Shown here: positions 27,381 through 34,563 of the stretch, one piece after another | Position numbering within the stretch: position 1 is the first letter of the stretch | Layout: every line of letters starts with the position of its first letter | From: Ruminococcaceae bacterium UBA5295 | Lineage (GTDB): Bacteria > Bacillota > Clostridia > Oscillospirales > Acutalibacteraceae | Length of the DNA stretch: 63,035 nt | Direction of reading: 5' to 3' | Assembly: GCA_002411365.1 (NCBI GenBank) | Contig: DHSD01000014.1 | Span: 1 to 63,035, forward strand | Notes under the pieces: model-generated | The model's database searches: none | Told to the model about the DNA's origin: nothing | The model's input: the letters and a program-made list of their open reading frames with translations, nothing else | Translations under genes and position numbers: made by a program

Positions 27381-28170
27381 CTTTTTTTACTCCTGCAAAA
27401 TAATAAGGGATAAATGAAACAGCAAAAAACAGCACCGCTGTTACAGCAACAGTGAATGTCGTGTTTCCTGTAGCATCGGGCGTTAAAAGCATGCGCACAT
27501 CAAAGCCATCAAGGCCAAGCAGTTCGCATAGCATTGACTCAAAAATATAAACAAAGAACGGGAAAAGCATGGGTAAGAAACTTTTGGAAGAGAAGTATGT
27601 GATCCCAAGGGCCATGCATGCGGTCAGGCCTGCAAACAGGAATGCAAGGCCGCAGTATGCAAGAATGTAAAGGGAAGGCCGGGAAAACAGCAGCCATGCC
27701 CATTTGTCGAAGGAAACTATATTTGTGTAGGCATATGATGCTTCCGGAGTCATTGTGGGCAGCAAAGCCGCACAGGCTAAAAAACTTGCAAACATCGGCA
27801 GTGCCGCGGCGGCTCCGCCGCTTACAAAAACGGCTATGTACTTTGCAATAAGATAATTGTTTTTCTTGACCCGCGTGCATATGCTTTTAGTGCTCCCGCC
27901 GTTAATGTCAGCGTAGAATGAAGCACCGAAAGGCAGCACGGAAAGAAGCGGCAGGATAAGGTAGAAAATATTCTGCTGAATAAACATATTGTGGCTGCCA
28001 AGCCAGTTGGTATAGGAGGTTTCCAGAAAATCACACGGCATGGCGCCGGCTGGAAAAGTATTGTTCTTCTCTATGCAGAAAGGCATCCTTTCTGCTAAGT
28101 ACCATATTACCAAGGAGCCTGAAATAAGGATGGAAGCGAGAAAATACTTGTTGCAAAAACTTCTTTTCAT
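27370..28170 (-). CDS. ABC-2-like membrane protein (permease 1 of the operon)
   Basis: A 266-residue membrane protein begins MKRSFCNKYFLASILISGSL and has about six helices. ADINGGSTKSICTRVKKN forms the cytoplasmic loop that usually contacts the ATPase. ATG 28170 is preceded by AAGGAGG at good spacing, which supports this start even though the upstream frame runs 140 bases into it. It is the first of three linked permease genes. Confidence 0.65.
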   Translation of the reverse strand: MKRSFCNKYFLASILISGSLVIWYLAERMPFCIEKNNTFPAGAMPCDFLETSYTNWLGSHNMFIQQNIFYLILPLLSVLPFGASFYADINGGSTKSICTRVKKNNYLIAKYIAVFVSGGAAAALPMFASFLACAALLPTMTPEASYAYTNIVSFDKWAWLLFSRPSLYILAYCGLAFLFAGLTACMALGITYFSSKSFLPMLFPFFVYIFESMLCELLGLDGFDVRMLLTPDATGNTTFTVAVTAVLFFAVSFIPYYFAGVKKDVL

Positions 28171-28933
28171 TTTCTGCCTCCTTGTAGGAGGAAATATGGC
28201 CGTTTTTGTCTACAACGGGCAGGCTGTCAAATTGCACCGGATGTCTTCCGTAGTCTCCCGAGACGCAGTGAACCATAATACCATCCTTGTATTTTTTTAA
28301 AATGTCATCTTTTACGACGTATGCAAGGTTAAAGTTATAAGCTTTGCCGGGCTTTAGTGAAATGATAAAATACTCCTTGTCCATTGAATTCAGGCCGCCG
28401 GAATTATATGTATAGGGCTCAATGCCGTAAATGCCGTCTTTTTCGCCTCTATTAAAAATCAGTGTATAGCTATTAACGCCGACAATGTGGTCTGTTTTAC
28501 ATTTATCCGTTACCGACAGGTGTATGACTACATAGGAATAGCTGCCAATCGTATTGCCTGATGAATCCACATTTTCTGACCCATAAATGCGCTTGTCAAA
28601 ATTGCCTTTCTTCTTTGTTATATCAATGCCATTGACTTTAAATACCATGTCGCGGTATACAGTGTCCAAAGCGTCTTTCCCTTCGTCATGCTGCAGAGAA
28701 TATTCCGCTCCGTTTTTAAGCAGCGCCTCTCTCGTAATTTTGCGGTTTGAGCTTAAGCTGCTCCCGGAGGCAACTGCGCTGTTGCCTGAAGGCCGGTTAT
28801 TTTCACTTGGCTTCGGTGCAAAAATAGAGTCAGAGGAGATAATGCCGTCTTTATGAAGCACGCCAACAGTAGCTCCGCCTGCCAGCACAATGCAGATTAT
28901 CAGAATGGCAACGGTAGAGATCTTTTTATTCAT
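28031..28933 (-). CDS. Membrane-anchored extracytoplasmic protein with unusual 3' overlap
   Basis: The 300-residue frame starts MNKKISTVAILIICIVLAGG, an uncleaved signal/anchor, followed by a Ser/Asn-rich linker and a beta-rich exported domain (about 75-250). AAGGAGT precedes ATG 28933. The last 46 codons overlap the permease gene, which is rare. In another frame the stop TGA falls in ATGA at the permease start, so a one-base shift near 28190 could have created the overlap. Function is unknown; it resembles the 192-residue protein at the other end of the operon. Confidence 0.55.
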   Translation of the reverse strand: MNKKISTVAILIICIVLAGGATVGVLHKDGIISSDSIFAPKPSENNRPSGNSAVASGSSLSSNRKITREALLKNGAEYSLQHDEGKDALDTVYRDMVFKVNGIDITKKKGNFDKRIYGSENVDSSGNTIGSYSYVVIHLSVTDKCKTDHIVGVNSYTLIFNRGEKDGIYGIEPYTYNSGGLNSMDKEYFIISLKPGKAYNFNLAYVVKDDILKKYKDGIMVHCVSGDYGRHPVQFDSLPVVDKNGHISSYKEAENEKKFLQQVFSRFHPYFRLLGNMVLSRKDAFLHREEQYFSSRRHAV

Positions 28934-29186
28934 ATAAGGACTCCTTACTAAGAAAAAGCAGGCCCATAACAACTTTAATTTTAGTTATGAGCCTGCTTCC
29001 TATTACATAAGCGGAAGAGCTATTTCGTTTTTCCCTGAAACCAGTTCCGTAAGGTGTTCCGCCACTGTTATCTCTTGCCTTTATGGTACAAGGAGTGTCA
29101 CCATAATTACCATCATATGGGTTGTATGCATATGCTGGCAGAGTACCTGCCGATAAAATAAGAGCTGAGACGAGACAACCACTCAT
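28926..29186 (-). CDS. Small exported peptide, possibly decayed, first gene of the ABC operon
   Basis: The frame gives a hydrophobic signal (CLVSALILSAGTLPAYA) with a likely cut after AYA, then YNPYDGNYGDTPCTIKARD and GGTPYGTGFREKRNSSSAYV. The GFR-K-N-SS-YV pattern recalls small exported proteins (DUF2712-like in my memory) linked to ABC operons. Oddities: no ribosome binding site before ATG 29186, no basic residues at the N-terminus, and the 3' third of the frame is the terminator hairpin. The in-frame sequence before the ATG (SLILIK) looks like more of the signal but follows a TAG. It may be a truncated copy. Confidence 0.45.
   Translation of the reverse strand: MSGCLVSALILSAGTLPAYAYNPYDGNYGDTPCTIKARDNSGGTPYGTGFREKRNSSSAYVIGSRLITKIKVVMGLLFLSKESLYE
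28951..28998 (-). terminator. Terminator/attenuator between peptide and transporter genes
   Basis: On the minus strand a 14-bp stem (28984-28997 with 28957-28970) has a 13-base loop and is followed by TTTTTCT. It would stop most transcripts after the peptide gene and let some read into the transporter genes. Confidence 0.8.
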
Positions 29187-29200
29187 TTTAATTAAGATTA

Positions 29201-29254
29201 AGGACTAAGATCTTTGTCCTAATTAATAATACCATTTGAGAAAAAACTTGCCAA
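29201..29254 (-). promoter_or_regulatory. Promoter with overlapping 20-bp palindrome for the peptide-ABC operon
   Basis: Reading the minus strand, TTGGCA (29249-29254) and TATTAT (29226-29231) are 17 bases apart. Just downstream, at the expected start of transcription, lies a palindrome of 20 bases with one mismatched pair (29201-29220, AGGAC arms around GATC). It could be an operator or a 5' RNA hairpin. Confidence 0.6.
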
Positions 29255-29341
29255 TATGTGTAAAACAAATTAATTGTAAATATTTGTCACACTAAAATAC
29301 ATAAGGCGAACAATTAACGCCAGGCTATGTTAATGGTGTGT

Positions 29342-30421
29342 TTATTCGCCTGTTTCACGTGTACCACCGTTTTCCAGAATCACTGAGGAAGTGGGATACG
29401 CAAGCGAAACATGGCTTTCGTCTAAAATTTCGAGGACGGCATAATAAATGTTTTCACGGACTCGAAGGTATTCTGTGTAGTCTGAAGCAACGGTGTAGTA
29501 ATAGACATCGAAATTTATTCCGCTTTTGCCGAGGCTGCTGAGCGAGACAGCAAAAGTGCCATTTTCAATATCAGTGCTTTCAGCAAGCAGGCGGCGTATC
29601 TTTTCGGCGCACGACTTAAGCTGTTCCACTGGCGCGCCGTATTTTATGGCCAATGTGAACTCGACGCGCCGTTTCCCCATGCGGCTGTAGTTCGCAACTG
29701 GTGTTGAAGCCACCATGGAGTTTGGCACTGTTACCACTGCCTGCGAATACGTGCGGATCTTAAGGCTGCGGAAATTTATATCCTCTATTGTCCCTTCCAC
29801 ATCACCGGTGCGTACCCAGTCACCTATGGAAAACGGGTGGTCAAGAAGAATTACAAACCCGCCGAAGAGATTTGCAAGCATATCTTTTGCCGCAAGGGCG
29901 AACGCCAGGCCGCCAAGGCCGAGGCCGGCAAGCAGCCCGCTTATGCTGAAGCTCCATTCCTGCGCGATAATGAGCACCGCGAGAGCCACCAAAATAAAAT
30001 GCAGTATGCCGGAGAAAACCGGCATAAGCGCTTCATCAACTTTTAAATCAAGTTTTTTGGCAAAAGAAGTGCTGGTGAGCTCAATGCTGTCCGACATACG
30101 GTAGAAGCCCCATGTGACGGCAATGACGAGGAAACTGCGGAAACACTTCGCAATATTTGCGGCTGCCGCCGGACTTTGCTGAACGGCACGGCAGTTGCTC
30201 AGCGCAACATAGAGGCCGATTGCAATCACGATGGAATGCAGCGGCCTGTGAAAGCTGTAGTCAATTTTTTCTCCCCATGTGCGGCCTGACTTTTTTGAAA
30301 TCTTTTTTAGTAGGCGGGACAGGCAGTTTACAGCGGGGACACTGAGAAAGAAAAAAAGAAAAAATATCGCAGCGGGAATAAAAAAATCCCGTACGAAGCC
30401 GCTGTTCAAAAAGTCATACAT
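29342..30421 (-). CDS. Small-conductance mechanosensitive channel, MscS family
   Basis: The 359-residue protein has about four to five N-terminal membrane helices, then the pore-lining helix GLLAGLGLGGLAFALAAKD followed by LANLFGGFVILLDHPFSIGD, the MscS beta-domain VEGTIEDINFRSLKIRTY and a C-terminal alpha/beta domain. It relieves osmotic downshock. No partner gene is evident; the operon upstream has its own promoter. Confidence 0.9.
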   Translation of the reverse strand: MYDFLNSGFVRDFFIPAAIFFLFFFLSVPAVNCLSRLLKKISKKSGRTWGEKIDYSFHRPLHSIVIAIGLYVALSNCRAVQQSPAAAANIAKCFRSFLVIAVTWGFYRMSDSIELTSTSFAKKLDLKVDEALMPVFSGILHFILVALAVLIIAQEWSFSISGLLAGLGLGGLAFALAAKDMLANLFGGFVILLDHPFSIGDWVRTGDVEGTIEDINFRSLKIRTYSQAVVTVPNSMVASTPVANYSRMGKRRVEFTLAIKYGAPVEQLKSCAEKIRRLLAESTDIENGTFAVSLSSLGKSGINFDVYYYTVASDYTEYLRVRENIYYAVLEILDESHVSLAYPTSSVILENGGTRETGE

Positions 30422-30481
30422 ATTTTACCTTTCATATGCTGATGGCAGAGCCTTGCCTTATGCGAAATCCGCAGTTAGCAG

Positions 30482-31462
30482 TTAAACAATCTGCCACGGG
30501 TTTTCTTTGCCCTGCGAAAAAAGCAGGCAGCTTTTAATCGAGTTCTCTACCATGTCGCTTACTGCCTGGTCAGTGTAGAACGCTGTGTGGGGCGTCACAA
30601 TAACGTTGGGGAAAGATTTAAGTAGTGACATCCCCCTGTTTTTCAGTATGTCACATTCATGGTTGCGGTAGTACAGGCCTGCTTCGTTTTCCACAACGTC
30701 AAGCGCCGCCCCGCCTATTTTTCCGCGTTCGACAGCATCTATGAAAGCGGAAGTGTCAATAAGCGAACCGCGCGCAGTGTTGACAATAAAAACGCCGTCT
30801 TTCATTGACGCTATTGTTTCTTTGTTTATGAGGTGGTAATTGTCTTTTGTTGCGGGCATGTGCATTGTGATTACGTCGCTTTCTGCAAACAGTTGCTTGA
30901 GCGGCACATATTTGCCGAAGGACTTTATCTCTTCGTTTTCATACAGGTCGTAAGCGACAATGTGGCAGCCGAATGCGCTGAGGCGCTTAGCGACAAGCCG
31001 CCCTATACGTCCTGTGCCGATTACACCGACAGTCAGGTTGTGCAGCTCTACTCCCTGCAGGCCGTTGAGTGAAAAATCCTGTGCCCTGCTGCGAAGGGCT
31101 ATTGATTTGATTTTGCGTGTTGCCATCAGTATAAGCATAACAGTGTAGTCGGCTACGCTGTTTGTGGTATAGCTCACGTTGCCGATATGCATGCCAATTT
31201 TTTTTGCTGCGCTTATATCTATATGGTCGTAGCCAATGCTGCGCGTGGAGATGAAACGGATTCCCGCATCATAAAATTTCTGGATAAGCTCAGCGCCAAG
31301 CGGTGTAGTCATTATGCTTATGCAGTGGCATCCTGCTGCTTTGCCAATAGTTTCTGCTGATGGCACTCCCTTTTCGAGAACAAGGTCAATGCCGTATTTC
31401 GGCGCGAATTTTTTAAAATATACAAGTTCGTCAGGGCGGTAATTATAAGCTGTCATTTTCAT
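30482..31462 (-). CDS. D-2-hydroxyacid dehydrogenase, D-lactate dehydrogenase/VanH-like
   Basis: The 326-residue NAD-dependent enzyme shows STRSIGYDHIDISAAKK, NSVADYTVMLILMATRK, the Rossmann motif VGVIGTGRIGRLVAKRL, NTARGSLIDTSAF and the catalytic His in PNVIVTPHTAFYTDQA. The segments match VanH-type D-lactate dehydrogenases well. It reduces pyruvate to D-lactate, as a fermentation step or for D-Ala-D-Lac precursor. No vanA or vanX homologue is nearby. It follows murI by 39 bases, suggesting an operon linked to D-enantiomer wall chemistry. Confidence 0.85.
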   Translation of the reverse strand: MKMTAYNYRPDELVYFKKFAPKYGIDLVLEKGVPSAETIGKAAGCHCISIMTTPLGAELIQKFYDAGIRFISTRSIGYDHIDISAAKKIGMHIGNVSYTTNSVADYTVMLILMATRKIKSIALRSRAQDFSLNGLQGVELHNLTVGVIGTGRIGRLVAKRLSAFGCHIVAYDLYENEEIKSFGKYVPLKQLFAESDVITMHMPATKDNYHLINKETIASMKDGVFIVNTARGSLIDTSAFIDAVERGKIGGAALDVVENEAGLYYRNHECDILKNRGMSLLKSFPNVIVTPHTAFYTDQAVSDMVENSIKSCLLFSQGKENPWQIV

Positions 31463-31501
31463 GGTGTAAAGTTCTCCTTTTCACTTTTAAAGCATTTTTT
31501 A

Positions 31502-32281
31502 TTACAGATGCAGCATTAGGTCGAGCCTTTTATGCAAGTACCCGATATGCCTGAGTGCTTCGCTGTCAGTTATTTTTTGGCCTGAGCGGTAATATTCCAC
31601 AGAAGGCTTAAGGCTTTCGGGAAGCCTTTTTTCTTTTAAAATATCCGCAAGATGATTTGCAGTACCCGCGCTGCCGTCAATTATATTGATGCCGGCCGGG
31701 AAAATTTTGCGGAATGTGTCTTTGAAAAAGTTGAAATGTGTGCATCCGAGCACGAGTGTAGAGTATGCCTGCAGGTCATATCCTGCAAGCCTGCTGCGCA
31801 TATATGATGTGATTTCCGGTGACTGGAAAATGCCGCGCTCTGCAAACCTTACGAGCTTAGGCAGCGGAAGCAGGTCGACAAGATGCGTTTCGTCGACTTG
31901 GGCAATCAGGTTTTTGAGCTTTTCTTCGCGGACCGTTACAGGTGTTGCAACTACCATAATGCGCTTGCCACCGCATCCTTTTACGGCCGGTTTTACAGCA
32001 GGCTCTATGCCGAGAATCGGGATGCTGTATTTTTTCCGCAGGTATTCTATAGCTACGCTTGTAGCTGTGTTGCAGGCGATGACGACTACACCGGTACCCT
32101 TTTGCAGCATGAATTGCACCGCGCTGTCAACGTAACTGACGATTTCCTCTTTCGGCTTTTCACCGTAGGGGACATGGTCGGAGTCTGCGTAAAAGATATA
32201 CTCCTCATTCGGCAGCAACAGCATTGCCTGGTGCAGTACAGTAAGCCCGCCAATGCCGGAATCAAAAATGCCGATTTTCAA
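31502..32281 (-). CDS. murI: Glutamate racemase
   Basis: The 259-residue protein begins MKIGIFDSGIGGLTVLHQ and has both catalytic cysteines, in VIACNTATSVA and LGCTHFNFF. It supplies D-glutamate for peptidoglycan. The motif HVPYGEKPKEEI is also typical. It probably heads a two-gene operon with the D-lactate dehydrogenase. Confidence 0.95.
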   Translation of the reverse strand: MKIGIFDSGIGGLTVLHQAMLLLPNEEYIFYADSDHVPYGEKPKEEIVSYVDSAVQFMLQKGTGVVVIACNTATSVAIEYLRKKYSIPILGIEPAVKPAVKGCGGKRIMVVATPVTVREEKLKNLIAQVDETHLVDLLPLPKLVRFAERGIFQSPEITSYMRSRLAGYDLQAYSTLVLGCTHFNFFKDTFRKIFPAGINIIDGSAGTANHLADILKEKRLPESLKPSVEYYRSGQKITDSEALRHIGYLHKRLDLMLHL

Positions 32282-32519
32282 TTTTCTGTTTCCTCCGAAG
32301 ATTTATAATGGATTTTGCAGCAAATATTTACTATTATAAGATCCGTTGCCTATTATAAACGGAATATAACGAAGACGCAAGAGACAAGCCGCCATAATGG
32401 AAAAAGGAAACGTAAATACCGCCATACATTCAAAATCCCTGCAATGAGGGCTTAACAATAAATATACTGCTGCATAGGGTAATAGCGGTGAACCTGATGC
32501 CGCTGAAAGTATATGGCGG

Positions 32520-32580
32520 AAAGCGCTTTATTTCCCCAAAATATTTTCAAATTGTGATTTACTTTTGCTGGTGCTATAAT
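32520..32580 (+). promoter_or_regulatory. Promoter and LacI-type operator of the orphan LacI regulator
   Basis: TTGTGA (32552-32557) and TATAAT (32575-32580) are 17 bases apart. A perfect palindrome AAAGCGCTTT with central CG lies at 32520-32529, the form recognised by LacI/GalR proteins. Autoregulation is likely. Confidence 0.6.
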
Positions 32581-32612
32581 ATTGCCAAATGCAGAGAAAG
32601 GGGAAACCGCAT

Positions 32613-33533
32613 ATGAAAAATCATAGGGTGACAATGCGTGACATCGCGAAGGCGTGCGGGATTTCCGTCGCCACTGTTTCTTATGTGCTGAACCACTCGG
32701 AAAAGGAAAAAATCACCCACGAAACGCAGCTGAAGGTGCTGGAAACAGCTGCGCGTCTGCACTACGAACCGCGCACGCCCAAAACGTCAAAAAAGGCACG
32801 CAGCGGGCTTGTGGCAGTGATAATAACCATTAAGGAAAATAATACTTTTGGGAAAAAAGCGATGTACTACGACCTTGCGGCGGAGCTGAGCCATCAGCTT
32901 ATGCAAGCCGGCTATGAGACGGTGCTCATAGTTACAAAGGACCTGCCAGGCGAGACAGACATTTTAAAAAAGCACCGCCTTGATGCTGTGTTCCTGATTG
33001 ATATCGACGACCGCTCGGCAAAGAAACTGCTGAAAAACTGTTACGTTCCGATACTTTTCCTAAACTGCACGGCAGGCGACCCTTTTTTCTGCGAAATACG
33101 CCCAAACTTTCCATCGCTGTTTGCACGCTCAAAAACCATGCTTGACTCAGAACACCTTTTCCTTGTAACGGAGGATTTCTGCTGCCAGAAGCAGATGGAG
33201 CAGTTTACGGACTATTTCCTTCCGCGTGACATATACATAAACACGGGCTATGTTGCCGGCATGGCGGCTTTTTTGCAAAACCATGAAGGCCAGAAAGGCA
33301 TTGTTCTGGGGGACATGCTCGGCATGCAGGTGCAAAGCCTTTTCTCAAGAAAAGATATCGTCGTTGTTTCGAGCCTCGAAAACACTGAATGGATGCCGCA
33401 CGATATGAATTTGCTGCGGATACCTAACAGGACCGTTGCTTCGGTCGCTGTGAAAATTCTGAAGGATATGATATCGTTTGGCTACCGGTCAGGAAGCAAT
33501 AACTGCATCCTTTTAGACAGCGAGCCGGCATAA
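32613..33533 (+). CDS. LacI family transcriptional regulator
   Basis: The 306-residue protein has the LacI helix-turn-helix TMRDIAKACGISVATVSYVL and hinge-region residues up to about 60, followed by a shorter than usual and divergent periplasmic-binding-like domain. ATG 32613 follows AAAGGGG. No sugar genes are adjacent, so targets are unknown. The effector domain has several unusual cysteines (FLNCTAGDPFFCE, EDFCCQKQ). A terminator follows. Confidence 0.82.
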   Translation: MKNHRVTMRDIAKACGISVATVSYVLNHSEKEKITHETQLKVLETAARLHYEPRTPKTSKKARSGLVAVIITIKENNTFGKKAMYYDLAAELSHQLMQAGYETVLIVTKDLPGETDILKKHRLDAVFLIDIDDRSAKKLLKNCYVPILFLNCTAGDPFFCEIRPNFPSLFARSKTMLDSEHLFLVTEDFCCQKQMEQFTDYFLPRDIYINTGYVAGMAAFLQNHEGQKGIVLGDMLGMQVQSLFSRKDIVVVSSLENTEWMPHDMNLLRIPNRTVASVAVKILKDMISFGYRSGSNNCILLDSEPA

Positions 33534-33549
33534 AGATATTTAAATGCAG

Positions 33550-33576
33550 AGCCGGAAAAAACGCCGGCGCTTTTTG
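33550..33576 (+). terminator. Terminator after the LacI gene
   Basis: GCCGG (33551-33555) pairs with CCGGC around an A-rich loop, followed by GCTTTTTG. The stem is short. Confidence 0.5.
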
Positions 33577-33597
33577 TTGACTTGAAATGTGACTGTA

Positions 33598-33626
33598 TTG
33601 TCAATTATATTCTGCAGGAATATAAT
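33598..33626 (+). promoter_or_regulatory. Promoter for the small basic protein gene
   Basis: TTGTCA (33598-33603) and a perfect TATAAT (33621-33626) are spaced 17 bases. Confidence 0.65.
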
Positions 33627-33686
33627 TGGTTTAGCATTAGCAGGCCGATAACATATTTACTTGTTTTTTAAAAAGGAGTGTTCTTT

Positions 33687-33887
33687 TTGAAGTATGGAAT
33701 TCGCACACCTTCGCTGAAAAAATCGCTGTCAGCACGGACAACGGGAAGGGCAAAGCGCGCGGTGAAAAAAGCGCTTATCCCCGGATATGGGTGCAAGGGC
33801 ATGGGGTGGCTTACCAACCCAAGGAAAGCTGCGTACAATAAAATTTATCATAAAACTTCAGTAAACCTGTTTAAGCTGTTTAAATGA
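33687..33887 (+). CDS. Small basic phage-like protein
   Basis: This 66-residue protein is very basic: GIRTPSLKKSLSARTTGR, AKRAVKKALIPGYGCKGMGW, then a C-terminal AAYNKIYHKTSVNLFKLF. I recall similar short proteins in phages and mobile regions of Bacillota, without known function. AAGGAG eight bases before TTG 33687 defines the start. A good promoter precedes it. It may bind nucleic acid, judging only from charge. Confidence 0.6.
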   Translation: MKYGIRTPSLKKSLSARTTGRAKRAVKKALIPGYGCKGMGWLTNPRKAAYNKIYHKTSVNLFKLFK

Positions 33888-33905
33888 GCATGCATTAAAT
33901 GGAAG

Positions 33906-34358
33906 ATGGATGGGGCTGCATTATTTATGATACAGAAGCAGGTAAAATCAAAAAAGCGCGTTGCAGACCACGGAGAAGTCTTTACAGCAGACCGTGAAGT
34001 AAATGCAATGCTTGACTTAGTAAAAACAGAAACAGAACGCATAGACAGCCGCTTTTTGGAACCGGCCTGCGGCAACGGCAATTTTCGTGCAGAGATAATG
34101 CGCCGCAAGCTGGCTGCAGTAAAAAAACAGTATGGGAAAAATCCGGCAGACTTTGAGCTTCTCGTTTCGTTGAACGTATTTAACAGCAGGCTTATGAATG
34201 AATCGGTTTATATGTTCAAGCGCTATGAAGATGCGAGCCTTAACTACACCGGTATAAACAGGCACGCCAATGAACGGGTCGGGCTGTACGACACGGCCCT
34301 GTCGCGTGAAGATTACGCTGAATTGCCAATCAGGCAAAAAAGTCAAAAATTTTGCTGA
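33906..34358 (+). pseudogene. N-terminal fragment of an adenine-specific DNA methyltransferase
   Basis: The frame of 150 codons contains EVFTADREVNAMLDLV and the SAM-binding motif FLEPACGNGNF followed by AEIMRRKLAAVKKQYGKNP, as in N6-adenine methyltransferases of restriction systems. The catalytic NPPY-type motif and target-recognition domain are absent. After about residue 85 the sequence no longer fits (FNSRLMNESVYMFKRYED onward) and may come from another gene. It cannot be an active methyltransferase. With the preceding small protein it looks like debris of a mobile element. Confidence 0.65.
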
Positions 34359-34473
34359 AAACTTTCTGATTATGTAACTTTTTTTCCTTGATAGGCTTTC
34401 TCCAACCGTGTATAATTATAAATAAGGTTTTTATATTAGAAAATTAGAATATTATCGTGGGAGATTTACATAA

Positions 34474-34563
34474 ATGAATTTTCCAGATTACATACTGCAT
34501 ATGTCTGTTTGCAGGCACATGGCAAGGGAATTATCAGCTGTCGGAAAGGATGCGACAGTTTGA
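34474..34563 (+). CDS. Short open frame coupled to the MBOAT gene
   Basis: ATG 34474 opens 29 codons (MNFPDYILHMSVCRHMAREL and nine more) after a GGGAG site. Its stop TGA overlaps the TTG start of the acyltransferase gene (TTGA). It may be a leader peptide for translational coupling. The product is not hydrophobic, unlike DltX. Confidence 0.35.
   Translation: MNFPDYILHMSVCRHMARELSAVGKDATV

Noticed and set aside
30482..32281. Vancomycin-resistance vanHAX cluster
   Set aside because: Only the VanH-like enzyme is present; the neighbour is murI, not a ligase or dipeptidase.
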